Assembly: GCA_963691655.1 (NCBI GenBank)
Contig: OY829327.1
Span: 68,770,079 to 68,834,078, forward strand
Source: Toxonevra muliebris
Taxonomy: Eukaryota > Arthropoda > Insecta > Diptera > Pallopteridae
Length of the DNA: 64,000 nucleotides
Direction of reading: 5' to 3'
Shown here: piece after piece, positions 45,501 through 56,900 of the stretch
Position numbering within the stretch: the stretch's first letter is position 1
How the letters are laid out: each line of letters opens with the position of its first letter
Notes under the pieces: model-generated
Told to the model about the DNA's origin: nothing
Database searches by the model: none
Seen by the model: only the letters and a program-made list of their open reading frames with translations
Translations under genes and position numbers: made by a program

Positions 45501-48500
45501 AAAAGAAATGAAAATAATAAGTTCAAAATTAAAATACAAAATTAAAAATAAACTAAGAAATTGCTACAAACTTTAACTTTTGTTTTTTTTTTGCTTTTTT
45601 GTATTTTTTTTTAACATTTCTTTACTTACGTCCAGTGAGTGGGTGCATCAATGCAGGATGTGAGGCTGTTGTCGCTGTATTGGGCTGTGGTTTGGGTTTG
45701 CTCACTTTCGTGTTACTCTTGGCGAATTCCAAGCGAATTGTTTGGGGCATATCGGGATCGAAGCGTACACCCTGCTGCAAATGAGCGGTACAGCGGAGAG
45801 TATTGTATATTTATATTTTTAAAATTTTTTTGTTTGTTTTTAATGCAAATCAATTTAATGGAATAATTTATATGTTTTCATAATTTTTAATTTTCGCTAA
45901 AGTAAATTGTAAGTTATTTTGTATATTTGTTGTTTCTCATTTTCGGTTTTTGAAAGAAATTTTGAAAATAAATCAAAACTTTGTAGGTATGTAAAAAGTT
46001 AATTAATTATTAAGTTAAAATATATAATATTTTCTTTCGATTTGAACAAATTTAATGACTCAACAATTCGCCAAAAATAATGCATTACTATTTAAAATGT
46101 CTTTTTGTTTTTCTTTTGTATATTTTTTTTTGCGTGAAGTAAATTATTTACTGTGGCATAAATATGGGGTTGTGAGAGGGGGGCGATAACTTCTGCAAAA
46201 CAATGGTGCTTTACTTTATGGGTTTCCGTAAGAGGTTTTTGTCTGTGCTTGCAAAATATATGTGTATGTTTGTATGTATGGATATATGTATGCAGTAGGA
46301 TAAACAGATATTTATGTAAGTACGTTATATCAGTATCTTTTTGTTCATTTTTGTTTGGTGTAGAATTGGAGTCATCGTTCAGTAGTTGTCAGTTTATCAG
46401 TGATGATGATAAAATTCTTTGAACGTGAAGTGTTGCGATTGTGAATTCTGATAAATAATCTAATTACATAAAACGAAATCTATAAGTAACAATCGGATTT
46501 AATTTCGGTTTATTGTGTAAATGTAAATTCAATTGTGAATCATATTCTCTGCGTTACTCAAGTTAAAACTGCTTGAAAATAAATTTTTTTTTTAAAGCGC
46601 GGCTTGAAAAACGTCGGTGAAGTGACAAAAAACAAATTACCCTTAACAGATAGATAATCTAATCATTTTAGTTTTTGTTCATCAGCCCCCTTCCGGCTGC
46701 GCTAATGGTCATACTCGGGAGTAGTGGCAACATAAGTCTTTTCTAATGAGATCAAAGAGATATTGCCCTGGGTTTTCAACGCTTTCCTATTATACGAATG
46801 TCTTAAAGAAAACTTCCATAACTCTAATCAGAGATGCTGCCACCATTTTCGCAAAATACTTTTACAAGTGGCTAAAACTCATTCCAATAAAATAAAAATA
46901 GTTTTTAGAAATTTTTTTTTGTTGGTTTCCGAGATATCACCTGTTCGATTTTTAGAGCAATCGGCTAAACAATGAACTAATTTTGCACAAAACTTGTGAA
47001 TTTGGAAGTACTAAAATTTTCCATTTTCTTGTATGCTACCATTTTGATTTGTACCTGACCAAAAACTTTTTTTATATCCAAAGAAAAATGTTGCTGATTT
47101 GTTATTGGATTTCTGAGTTGGCAGTAATTTTTTGTCTTTTTTATTACAGATACTTAAAGTTATTGGATTTTTGATACGAAGTGGTACTAAAATATCTTAA
47201 CAGACTGTAGTGTTGTACACAGAAAGGTAACGAAATGAATAATTATATAAGGTAAAGGAATATGTACTTGGATAGTTTGTGTGTCTGTGGGTTCCAAATT
47301 ATAGTGTAAGACAGATCCTTAAGAATTCTGAATGTGTGTGTGTGTATATAATGCAGATATACAAAATATTCAATTAAATATGTATAAAAGAGATTAGAAG
47401 GATGGATTAACTTTCATGCACCATTCTAGCGAAATGCTACTGAGAATGTAAGAGGAAAATCAAAATGATAAAACTATAAAAAATAAAAGAGGAATGTTCA
47501 AAATAGTAGTAGAATAGAAATGCGAGTATGTGTTTTTGATGCATTTGAAATAAAAAGCGAAACTAAAGTGATTTGGTTGAATTCCATTTTGTTTGTTTCA
47601 TAAATACAAAATAATTTTAAATAGTCATTTTCAATGCAAGCGCGGTGTAGAAATTGATTGATTTATTTGAATGTATGTATGTAATTTGTATTGTTTTTGT
47701 ATACGTATGTTTTGTTCTCATGTGTGTGTGGGTGTGTGTGTGTGTGTGTAGGGCAAGCCACAGTGCTACTATACAAATTGCGTGTAGTTTTTATTTTCGG
47801 TATCATAATATCATAATATTTATTATTTATTATTCGAGTATATGTAAAAATGTATGTTTGTGTTTGTACTCTGATACACTTGAAAGTGACTATTTTTCTG
47901 TTGTTGTTTTTGTTGTCAGTTTCAGTTGAAATTATCATATACATATGTATGAGAAATAAAAAAATTAAATTAAAAAAAAAATGTTTTCATACTTTAAGTT
48001 TGTGTCCTTTTTAATGAGTAGGTACTTAGTTTGTTTGTGGTATTTGTTTCTTTTTCATTTAGAAAAATATAGGATAAAGTGTTTTTATATATTTCAATAT
48101 TGTGATTTTGCTTGCTTTTGCATTTTTGTTTGTTGTTTTCAAGTAGTAATAAAGGGACAGAAATTTTATATATGTATATATATATATTTTTTTTTTTTGT
48201 TGCATACAAAATAGTTTACAATTTAATTCTATTTATTGAGTTTCTAAGTAACTATGTAATTAATTTTCATCTTACCTGTAAGTCCTGTTTGGCTGCTTCA
48301 GCGCCAGCTCTAGTATGGAATGTAACGAATCCAACTGGCTGTAATTTTTTAAGTTTACATTGTAGTTTCAAACTGAGCAACAGACTTTTGAATATATACG
48401 AATATACGAAATATTTGACTTACCGATGCAGTTTTGCCATTTTTGCTAGTGACTTTTAATAGAGATCCTTCGTAACCCTGAATATAGAATAGAAAGAATA

Positions 48501-50323
48501 TTTTTTATTATGTGTAAGGTCCTTTATTCAAAGAATGAACTGAATTAGATATTATTATCTATACATTTATTAGTGTAACTACATTTTTATTCCAGAAGAT
48601 CCAGAAGTGCTACACTATCATATTATATATCAATTTAAAGAGCTTGACGAGTAGGTTAGCCAAAATCAGATTTAAAATCGGATAAGCCAATATAACAAAA
48701 TATTAGCGTCGGAAGTTTTTTTAAATTTACTCATTGAACAAAGCATTGCATTCATCGTTGTCAAAATAATTGCTTAAGCGGAAGTAAATAACAAATGAGA
48801 GAGAGAGAGAGAGAAGGCATGAGTAACGGCATTTCTCAGAATTATCTAACGAATTATCTGCATACACAAATAACAAAACAAACGCCAACGAGTAGTTTGG
48901 TTCTCTTTTGATATTTGTTTTTCATAAAGAGGTTTCTTAAACAAAAAAATAGCACCAGTTACTGGGGCCTTACCGACTAGTTACTATTATTATTGTTGGG
49001 GTAGTACACTGCGACCGTTAAGATCTATTGTGTACTTTTATGGACTTATAGTATTTACATAAGTCCAGCCTCCAATAGGAATTGCAGTATTGAATCTACT
49101 TCTATGGAGTTGAAATTAGCATCTGGTGTTTGCTGGTCACCCAGATTTCTTTTACGAATATTCATAAGTGCGGGGCACTCTAATTGAAAAAAAGCAAAAT
49201 ATTGCTGGGAAAATTTAATTAATTGATTTTGGATCTGATGCAGGAATTTAGCTTCCAACTATTGCAAGAACCTAACTGTCTATAATCTAAATACTAATTT
49301 TTGTTCTCTTCTTTTTTTTTGGCACAGGGCTAAGCTTTTCGCACCCATCATGTTGTGTGAGTTATATTTGTATACGAATGGAAGGGACATACAGTTTTAT
49401 GCCGAGTCTGAACGGCGATGTGAGAAGTTATAATTAATTTCCGCCCACCTGGCCGAGGGGGACATCTGCAAAACGAATGGATCGGTGATTTTTTTATATT
49501 GATCTCATGATTCACGATCAAGGATCACTTAAAATTTTGGAAAGTACGCTAAAATTCTGATTTCAAGGCTCTATAACTTATATTCGACTAAAAGAAAAAT
49601 CTCGTGGTGAAATTTTTCAAGGACATGGAATTCTTTGAAGATATCTATTTGAATATTCTTAGAAGCTCAGGTAAATCTTTTGTTTCTTTTAAAAAAGTTT
49701 TTATTTTGGCTATGCTGATCAAATGTTCAAAGCAAATAAGAGATTATTCCATTACTCTTTTGTTATTGGTATGAATCGATAGGTTTGATCAACTTTTTGG
49801 AGCATGTGGGCGGCGTGTTTTATAATTTCTGCAGTCATAAAAACTTGAAGCGGACTACACGCTGTGGAAGGATTCATGCAAAATGTGATGCAAATAGTAA
49901 TAGCTGTAGCTACTAAAACAGTTTAATATTTGAAGTCGTGATTTAGTCAGCAGTTATCCTTTAACTGTTATGTGTAACATAAATTATAACTTCTGTTTTA
50001 TAACAGAAATTTTTAGGTTACCCGATGACTAATATCGATAACTTAACTCTTTTTAGGCTAGGAAAATGTGGCTAAAACTAGAAGTTCAATTTGGTAAGCT
50101 TTGCGATCCGAAATTTAATACTTTCCTTGATTAAATTTACAGTCCCATTTTAATTGCTATTATTCTTCTTCTATATAAAGAAATATAATTCTTAATTTCT
50201 ATTCATAATTTTTCCCTCCCTTCCAAAACAACTACTCAAACTTACCTCATAAGCTCTGAATAATAAATATAATTCGCGTGGTTTTGCGTCCATTGGCAAA
50301 CCGCTTACGAAGAGTGTGCGAAC
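38497..50323 (-). CDS. cpo: couch potato (RBPMS/MEC-8 family RNA-binding protein), 3' coding exons
   Basis: Spliced gene with exons at 50,323-50,246, 48,477-48,424, 48,338-48,276, 45,771-45,630, 42,058-41,859, 41,795-41,473 and 39,574-38,497. All intron boundaries are GT-AG and phases fit throughout. The product binds RNA; the RBPMS, MEC-8 and cpo RRMs are known to recognise GCAC motifs, and Drosophila cpo acts in nuclei of the peripheral nervous system and in adult diapause variation. The first RRM spans four exons (RNP2 LFVSGL, RNP1-like PVGFVTFH). The fifth holds the conserved [16 protein letters not shown] segment and an in-frame UGA. The rest encodes Ala- and Gly/Pro-rich sequence, a second RRM and a Gln/Asn-rich tail. 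Exons 5' of RRM1 are not in the window. That the UGA is bypassed is inferred from the open frame and domain continuity. Confidence 0.93.
39575..41472 (-). other. cpo: cpo intron before the RRM2 exon
   Basis: The donor GTGAGT at 41,472 and acceptor CAG at 39,577-39,575 delimit it. It contains the 40,577-40,863 foldback element. A TA-rich run lies just upstream of the acceptor. Confidence 0.85.
40577..40863. mobile_element. Long-arm foldback MITE in a cpo intron
   Basis: GTGTATATTCGTAAATCTTT at the left is inverse to AAAGATTTACGAATACACAC at the right. Inner arms TTTAGGAGGTTTGAATGAA and TTCATCCAAACCTTCTAAAA also pair. The centre is only a few tens of bases. The adjoining 40,532-40,572 hairpin (TTCATTCGCCA / TGGCGAATGAA) may belong to a neighbouring repeat. 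Confidence 0.75.
41473..41795 (-). CDS. cpo: cpo exon: Ala/Gly/Pro-rich linker and first half of RRM2
   Basis: Reads [20 protein letters not shown], a run of nine Ala, [18 protein letters not shown] and then the RRM start [20 protein letters not shown] with RNP2 LFVANL, ending EVFS plus two bases (phase 2). The donor AG|GTGAGT at 41,473/41,472 is strong. A second RRM of this type is present in C. elegans MEC-8. The acceptor at 41,796 (CTCCGCTGAAG) is inferred. Without that splice the 63-nt stretch is simply read through in the same frame. Confidence 0.85.
41796..41858 (-). other. cpo: Probable 63-nt cpo intron (frame-neutral)
   Basis: CAA|GTGAGT at 41,859/41,858 is a near-perfect donor, and CCATTCTCCGCTGAAG ends at 41,796 as acceptor. 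The length is typical of fly short introns and is divisible by three with no stop, so it can be spliced or retained without changing frame. Its 21 codons look unlike the flanking conserved protein, which favours an intron. Confidence 0.6.
41859..42058 (-). CDS. cpo: cpo exon with in-frame UGA-CUA stop context
   Basis: The acceptor CACTTAG at 42,059 joins AT to the preceding C, making His: [53 protein letters not shown] and then TGA at 41,900-41,898. The codon after the stop is CTA, and the frame stays open ([13 protein letters not shown]) to the donor at 41,859. UGA followed by CUA is the best-known leaky stop context in animals. Two splice alternatives also avoid the stop in frame: an acceptor AATACAG at 41,889-41,888, whose following AT again completes the C left by the previous exon, and a donor-like CAG|GTGCCA at 41,922/41,921 joining phase 0 to 41,795. 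A short isoform ending SYL is equally possible. Confidence 0.88.
42059..45629 (-). other. cpo: cpo intron with a TA-flanked transposon
   Basis: The donor GTAAGT at 45,629 and acceptor CACTTAG at 42,059 bound it. The sequence holds the 42,888-43,877 element and otherwise AT-rich DNA with TG-rich patches near 45,120-45,180. Confidence 0.85.
42888..43877. mobile_element. DNA transposon relic with GTAAGTTGGAC ends
   Basis: The left end GGGGAAGCGCGTGTAAGTTG and inverted right end GGAGAGTGCGTTTAAGTTGG match with a few differences and both continue GAC. TA flanks both sides (42,886-42,887 and 43,878-43,879). TTTTCGGTATGTT is repeated directly near the left end (about 42,935 and 42,965). Short frames inside (43,085-43,530) are not recognised. 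The element resembles the 20,907-22,123 element in layout but not in sequence. Confidence 0.6.
45630..45771 (-). CDS. cpo: cpo exon: end of RRM1 and conserved linker
   Basis: Encodes [20 protein letters not shown] (beta 4 of RRM1) then [27 protein letters not shown] and one extra base (phase 1). The donor is C|GTAAGT. The acceptor region reads TTGCAGCAG|GGT, so two acceptors three bases apart are possible. The downstream one gives the family-typical LQGVRF, the upstream one adds one Gln. Confidence 0.95.
45772..48275 (-). other. cpo: cpo intron
   Basis: The intron is bounded by GTAAG at 48,275 and TTGCAGCAG at its 3' end. It is AT-rich with a (GT)n run at 47,721-47,749 and TATG-type microsatellites near 46,260-46,320. 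No exon or delimited transposon was found. Confidence 0.85.
48276..48338 (-). CDS. cpo: cpo exon: RRM1 RNP1 segment
   Basis: 63 nt (21 codons, both boundaries phase 0) encode [20 protein letters not shown] and a final Gln. PVGFVTFH is the RNP1-equivalent strand of this family, which contacts RNA. Confidence 0.97.
48339..48423 (-). other. cpo: cpo 85-nt intron
   Basis: GTAAG donor at 48,423 and AAAAAATTACAG acceptor at 48,339. It is the only certain short intron in the window. Confidence 0.95.
48424..48477 (-). CDS. cpo: cpo microexon: RRM1 middle segment
   Basis: 54 nt (18 codons, both boundaries phase 0) encode [18 protein letters not shown], including beta 2 of RRM1. Acceptor TATTCAG, donor GTAAG. 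Confidence 0.97.
48478..50245 (-). other. cpo: cpo intron
   Basis: The intron contains a (GA)n run at 48,797-48,814 and the SINE-related fragment near 49,380. No exon was found. Confidence 0.85.
49375..49450. repeat. Fragment related to the SINE body
   Basis: GGGACATACAGTTTTATGCC followed by GAGTCTGAACGGCGATGTG closely resembles GGACCTACAGTTTAACGCC...GAACGGCGGTGTGG of the SINE copy at 63,350-63,400. The rest of the SINE is not evident, so this may be a very old copy or a shared 3' module. Confidence 0.5.
50246..50323 (-). CDS. cpo: cpo exon: start of RRM1
   Basis: 78 nt (26 codons, phase 0 at both ends) encode [20 protein letters not shown] followed by LFRAYE, with RNP2 LFVSGL. Acceptor CATTTCAG at 50,324, donor GTAAG at 50,245. 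This is the most 5' cpo exon seen. Confidence 0.97.
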
Positions 50324-52293
50324 CTGAAATGATAAGAAAGCGAAAAAACAAATATGTTAAAAAAAGTTAGTTAAAAAATTGCACGCAAAGAAATTTTCTT
50401 AAAAAATGCTTATGAAAAACTCAATTTAACTAAAAGCAATTTTATATGATGGCGTAATTAACCCACACCAGCCTCATCAAGCAACACCAACCCCAATATG
50501 CAAATATTTAAGTGCTCTTTAACCCAAAAGTTCACATGACGCTAACGACAAAATCACTTGGCTAACATCACACATACACAGGCATGCAAGTGGGTTCGCA
50601 CACACATGCAACCTTAAATATACAAATGTATGCAAACTCATACACGTACTACCAACTTCCTTCCAGCGCTTGTGATAATGAAGCCTGAAACTGAATAAGC
50701 GTCATCATAAACGCTGAATTCATTAAAAAGCTGAGAGAAAAAAAAGACAAAAACAAAACGCGTTCATGTGTTGCTCTGCCCTCTTTTTATGTTTTGTTGT
50801 TGCTTTTAAAACTGAATTTTATTTTTAACACCTTTTTGTCGCTGTAGCACACACTGTAAAAAACACACACACACACACTAACTGGAAACTCTGTTTTCTG
50901 TCTTCTTTTTTATTTCATTAATACTGTCATTTTGACTATGAATTTAAAGCGTATATTTATATATGTGTGTGTGTGTATGTATACGTATGCATACATGTTT
51001 GTTGTATGCATGAGTATATGTATGAGTGAAAATTAAAACGTGTTCTATCGGAAAATCTCTTTTGTAATTTAGTAGATGAGTTGCGTATGTTTGTAAGCGG
51101 TATAAAAATAAGCATACGTATACACAGTACATATATATACGTATATGGATTGGTATGTATTTGTATAAATGTGTGTGTGTGTGTATGAAAGTTTGCGGAC
51201 ATTGCAACACATTGATATTCACTCATTCCTCTGTCGGATTGGCACGTATTTTTAACACATTCGTTAGGTCATATCGGTATGTTGTCGACAACGACTTTGT
51301 TGTTATCCTGCCTGGCATATCCTTAAACATATTCTCACCATTAACATCACCCATTATCAAAAGTTCATATCCTCAGCCCTCCCCAGCTCTAGACATTAGA
51401 TGCATTCATGTATCAGTTGTTATTTAAAGTTCGCGTATTCTTTTAAAGGTGTTGGTATATATGAATGTGTGTATATGTGTATGAGAGTGTGGGTGTGTAT
51501 GTAAGCGCCTTTGTGTGAAGTTGTTATGTTTATTGGAAAGTTTCCACATAGTTCAAGCATACATACAAACATTTGACAATGCTTTTGTTTACTATTACTG
51601 AATTTGTTTGATTAAGGTTGAAATTGCCAGACATTTTATAGAAAGAAATTAATTGATTTTGGAGATAAACGTTTCTTGTTTGCATTCTAAAACACCCATG
51701 TTAACATTTTAATAGAAATAGTCAGTTAAGTGTTTCTTGAAGTAGGAGTACAATATGTGGGAAAAACGGCCTGAAGTATGACCAAAAAGATGCTTTAAAG
51801 ACATATATACTTTAAAGCAGCAGCTTTTTTTAATCGATTTATTGTTTTAAACGGTGAAATGGTCTAAAGTGATACCTCCATTGCATACTTTTAGGTTGAT
51901 ATTTAATTTAGAAGTTAAGTTTAAAAGTTAAAAGTTGAATTGTAGCTTAGAAGTGGATAATGCACTAGCGGCCAAAGAAGCTATCTGGTTTTTATTTACA
52001 GTAATATCCTGATTGAAGCGATTCGATAAAAAATTATTCAACGGAACAAAATTTAATCTAAATTGAGGGGGAAAAACTCCAAAAGCAAAATATTCTTCAA
52101 GGAAATTATTTGTAACATTCGGGTATCGGAAATCGGGGACCCTGAGATCTGAAAAAGAGATATGGTGTAATTTTTTGAAGGTGCAAATCAAAACGATGTT
52201 AGTGGATTAATCAAGACATTACCGTATTAGCTGAATGACAAACGACTTCATAGAGAAGTGGAAGAAAAACGACAGTTCTGCACTTATATTTAA

Positions 52294-52655
52294 CCCTTAA
52301 ATGCCTACTGGTTACTGCAGTAACTAACCACTTCAGCGGCACAAATGCTGCAGTTTTGAAGTTACAGCTATTCTTAACTCGAAAAAGACTTGATGCTAAA
52401 TTTGTGAGCAGCAAACTGAAAAAAGTTTTATATACCAAATACGTTAACTTTTCTAAACGGTATCTGATAAAAGCAAATAATTGCACATTAAATATAATCC
52501 CCAAAGGTTACTACAGAGGTCAACCATGGAAATCCAAATAACAACACCTTAAGCTAATTTATTTGAAAACTTGTAGAACAAACGTAGTTCGGAATCACAA
52601 ATTCTACTTTGACGTATTTTTTTAATTGAAATCGAACGTGCTGGGCGTTTAAGGG
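52294..52655. mobile_element. piggyBac-type MITE (TTAA-flanked)
   Basis: Ends CCCTTAAATGCC and (inverted) CCCTTAAACGCC, with TTAA at 52,290-52,293 and 52,656-52,659. Next to the left end a palindrome TTACTGCAGTAA occurs. It has 362 bp and no coding capacity. Confidence 0.8.
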
Positions 52656-53233
52656 TTAATATTTAAATGAGGGCACTGTGAAACCCGTAAAAAGTTAAAT
52701 CACATTTGGGTTTGAATGTAAAATTAAATTAAATTCAAATTTGGATTTTGGCGTTAGTGCATCCAGGGGAGTAACCACTTCACATACTTACATACTATAC
52801 AACATGAGTGGATGCAAAAGTTCCCATTTTTGCTGTTGTTCCATAATAACTAGTAGTCACCGTGGTCAGAATCTTATTCTTCAACACTGTGCTAATAACT
52901 GAATTCAACTACTGCTACTAGTAAATAATTAGTAATCTTTTTATGGTCCCAGACCAAAAGTAAATTAAGTTTTTCCTAGTATACTTTCACGATGTAATAT
53001 TTATATTATAGCATACTTCTAGTGTACATAAACATTTTTAATAAAATCTTGTACGTAAATAAAAAAAAACACTTTTGTGGCATACTTTTTGTAGAATCGA
53101 TTTATTTCGCATTTTTACCAAAAATATCGTGTTTAATCAATTTTTCAAAACGATTTATTTTAAAAACTTGGAAAAATTGGGAGGGTATTTTAAAACATCT
53201 TGATAGAAAAAAAAATTATATGTCTGCAAGCAC

Positions 53234-53914
53234 TCACAGTAGAGGTGAAACTATGTTGTTTATTAGAAAATTGTTAGAAAACATTCATAAAACATTCTGT
53301 GGAAGTTTTTGCAGTCCTCTTCTCTCTATTTTGTTGTTGCTTTTCCTCTGTTGATACTCTCTACACTTATCGGCACAAACACGACTTAGTACACGTATAT
53401 AACACATGAGAGGAAAGTTCAGTTATATGTATGTAATCAAGCCTAGACTTCTATATCGAATCTCACTAAAGCACATGCGATAAAACTGCGAGAAGTCGTC
53501 TCCCTGCTTGATTGTATGTAGCCGAATAACAACTGCATAACTTCGTTTTTTACTGGTTTTGTTAGAATGGAACAAAAATTTTTAACGTGACCGTTGTTGT
53601 TGAAGCTTTTGCACTCTTCCTCTTTCTATTTTCTAAAGCTTTTTTCTGTTGATTCTCTCTACATTTATCTATAACATATGAAAGGGAAATTCAGCTATAT
53701 GGAATCAAGCTCTCTCACTAAAGCACATTGAGATAAAACTGCAAGAAGTCGACTCTCCGCATGATTGCATGCAGCCGATCCCCATATGGCTTCGTTCGCT
53801 AAACACTAACAACAGCATAACTTCGTTTCTTATTAGTTTCGTATGAGTACAACAACAACACGACTTCCGTTGCAAAATTTTCGATTTACCTTCGCTAAAG
53901 AAGTTTCACTTCAA
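53234..53914 (-). mobile_element. Unclassified repeat, copy 2 (inverted relative to copy 1 at 31,596)
   Basis: The reverse complement follows copy 1 from TTGAAGTGAAACTTCTTTAG to GTTTCACCTCTACTGTGA, including both internal units, but lacks the 124-bp insertion. It lies inside the large cpo intron. Confidence 0.75.
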
Positions 53915-56900
53915 AAAATGCATGCTATATATTAGAGGAAAAAACCAGCACATAATTTAACCCCCTTTATGATTTTTTGTCCATCGACTTGGAGCAGCTG
54001 TAGCTCATATGGTAGTTATTTGATGGGGAAGATTTTTTGGCTTCTTCGTAGTAGAAGTATTACCAGTACATTGATTCCAAATTTTGAATTCAACTTGCTA
54101 TTTTCCATAGACAACTCTCTCCTAATTATGTGTAGTAATTTTCTGCTAATAGAAAATTTATGAAAGCATTAGAAATTTGTAACTAAGAAACTGTTTTTTT
54201 TTTCGTCTAATATTTGGTAAAACTTTGGTTTAATTTTTTATAAATTTATGACATACTCATGCTCTGCAAATATTTATACTAATTTGTCTTCACATCACAA
54301 TTTACGAGAACTACCAAGCAATTTAGTCATAAATCATTTTAAACTACATACTACAAACAGCTTCTTCTTTTATTTCAGAGAGACAGAGTATAATTAAGTG
54401 CTAATTATGTACCTACACTTTCCACACACTTAAATTGAATTTCATAGAGTGGTTGTCACATTCTCTGCACTAAATTGCAACACACTCGTACATCATAAAT
54501 GAACTCAAAAACTGTGGTTATAAATAACTGAAAACTATGACATATGAAAAGTTTTTATTTGAAAGCAAGGGGAAGGGCTGCTACAAGAAAATATGAATGA
54601 CGTTTGCGCAAAATTATATAAAATATTAAGAAAATAAAACAAAAACTTTTCTCTAGCTCAAGTGTTTACATGTTGACCTTAAAATGAATTCTCATTCAAA
54701 CATAAGAAAATTAAAATAAAGTAAAAAAAAAACTATAAATGGCAACAATTTCTTGTTTTTGTTTTCGTAATTCAAAATATGACGATGATTAAAATTATGT
54801 ATTTAAGAAATTAATTATTTGGAATTAAGGGAAAATTGTGCAAACAACCAAAGGCAAATTCTTAGGCAAATGAATTTTGCATTCTGCCATTGCATTCAGA
54901 ATTAAATCCACATTAAGTGTTGCCAAAGCAATAAAACAGAAAATTACAAATATTTTATGCATGTTGACGTTGAGGTTGACGTCGTCATCATCGCTGTCGT
55001 CGTTGTTGCCGTTGTATTTTTATTTTCACATTTCTTTTTCAATGTTGTTCTTTTCGTTGTTGCTGCTTTTGTAGAATATTTTATACGGCAACACTCATTT
55101 CAATTTGCTCAACCGCATATTTTATATTAACGCTAATGATGTTAAAAATTTCCCATAATGAGGTGGAAGAAGCTGTAAGGAAATTATGAAGATGTTGTTG
55201 CGAAATACTAAAGAGTTTTTTTTTTATATAAAGAATTTATTTCTCTTAAAAAGGGGTGATTAAGGGTTAAGAGGACGTCGCAGTAGAAAAAGGACTTTAG
55301 TTTCATGTTGCAATTACAATTTTTGTAAATTAATTAAAGGGTAATATTCATTAAGAGCTTCTCGTGAAAGAAATGTGCTGAAATATTATCGCAAAGTTTT
55401 ATAAATATTCTGGTTGAGATGAGTTTCAGATAGGTGAAACTGTTGCAATTCAGTAATTGTGAAAAAACTTAAAGTTATTATTTTCAATACATATGAGGAA
55501 TTAGATAAGAATTTAAAAACATTAAATTTTAAAATATTTGCATTTAAAGCTTCTTGAAAAATAAATTGAATAAATATCCATTAAAAATAGCTAGTTTTTC
55601 TGCACAGAAAATGTATAATGCAAATAGTTCTATAGAACAACAATTCAAAGATGAAATTAGAATGAGCCCCTTCTGCACTCGTCACATGAGGTAATAACAT
55701 ATTTTACCCATTGTTGTTTACTTCATTATAAAAGTTTTCGTTTTTAGTTCCAAAAAGTGCAACCATGGGTATTTTATTTTTCATTTTCTCCTTTCAATGC
55801 ACTTTCTTCGCTTTTTGCACGTCTACATCGTATAATGTTGATATTTTTTTACAATTTCAATTAGAAAGGAATAAACTATAAACTGAAATAAACTATGCAA
55901 TAAAACAATACAATAAATAAAAACAATTTTAGATATGTTCCACTATTCCATTGATATGTAAGTATATTCCACAATCGTTTTTGGTACAGAAATTATGTGT
56001 TGCATACTTTTTGGCTTAAAGTAAAACTCGCACATACTATGAAACTTCACATGACACCGACTTAATCTTTGTTTCTAATTTTTAACAATTCACTCCACTA
56101 TAAATTTTCCTTCAGCTCCGAGTAAAGATGTTATCGCATCAAAATAATGGTATTTTATCGAAATATATGAAAGAAATGATACTATTGAAATGCCCAAGAT
56201 CATTGGATTAAGATTACACTTTCTCAGTTGTAAAAATTAGTCTTAATAGCACATTGAAAGACAGAAATCGGACTAAGCTTCGGTAAATGACAAAAAATAG
56301 CCAATTTGAGAAAAAATTGTGAAAAGAATTAAACTCGGATGACTTTTTGTTTCAAAATGAATTTTAGACTCTTCAAAAGAGTGTTCGAAAGTTGCAGGAA
56401 AAATGACCGCGGATTACCTTTCATGTTAGAAAAACCAACAAATATACATATATTAACCGAAATTATATGCGTACATTGCTATTCTAAACTAAAAATATTT
56501 CTCCTTTCTGCTTGAAAGTGTAAGCAAATTCTAGACCAACAAAATTTCTATAGGTAAGTTACACAGTTTTTTGTTATTCTCCTTGAGATGAGAATATGCT
56601 AAAATTTTAATTAAAATTTTAATAGTCACACACGTGCTAAATTTAAATACAATATGCCTCGAAAATTGCAATCTGTGAATAAAATTTTATAACAATAGCA
56701 ACAATATAATTCAATTTCCTTATTGCAGCAAAAAGTAAACAATTGTTGCTATTATTGGTTGTTGTTGCTATTCCAGCTGTTGCTGTTCCTATTACTGAGG
56801 TACATAGTTACATACGTTGTGTGTTGAGTGATCATAATCATTTCTGCAGGTCTATGGGGAGTCTTTATCTGCAAAAACCCATATACACATATATACATTT

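Noticed and set aside
54877..55074. Thr/Ser- or Leu-rich frames at 54.9-55.1 kb as a missing cpo exon
   Set aside because: No matching splice sites or conserved residues; composition reflects GTC/GTT triplets.
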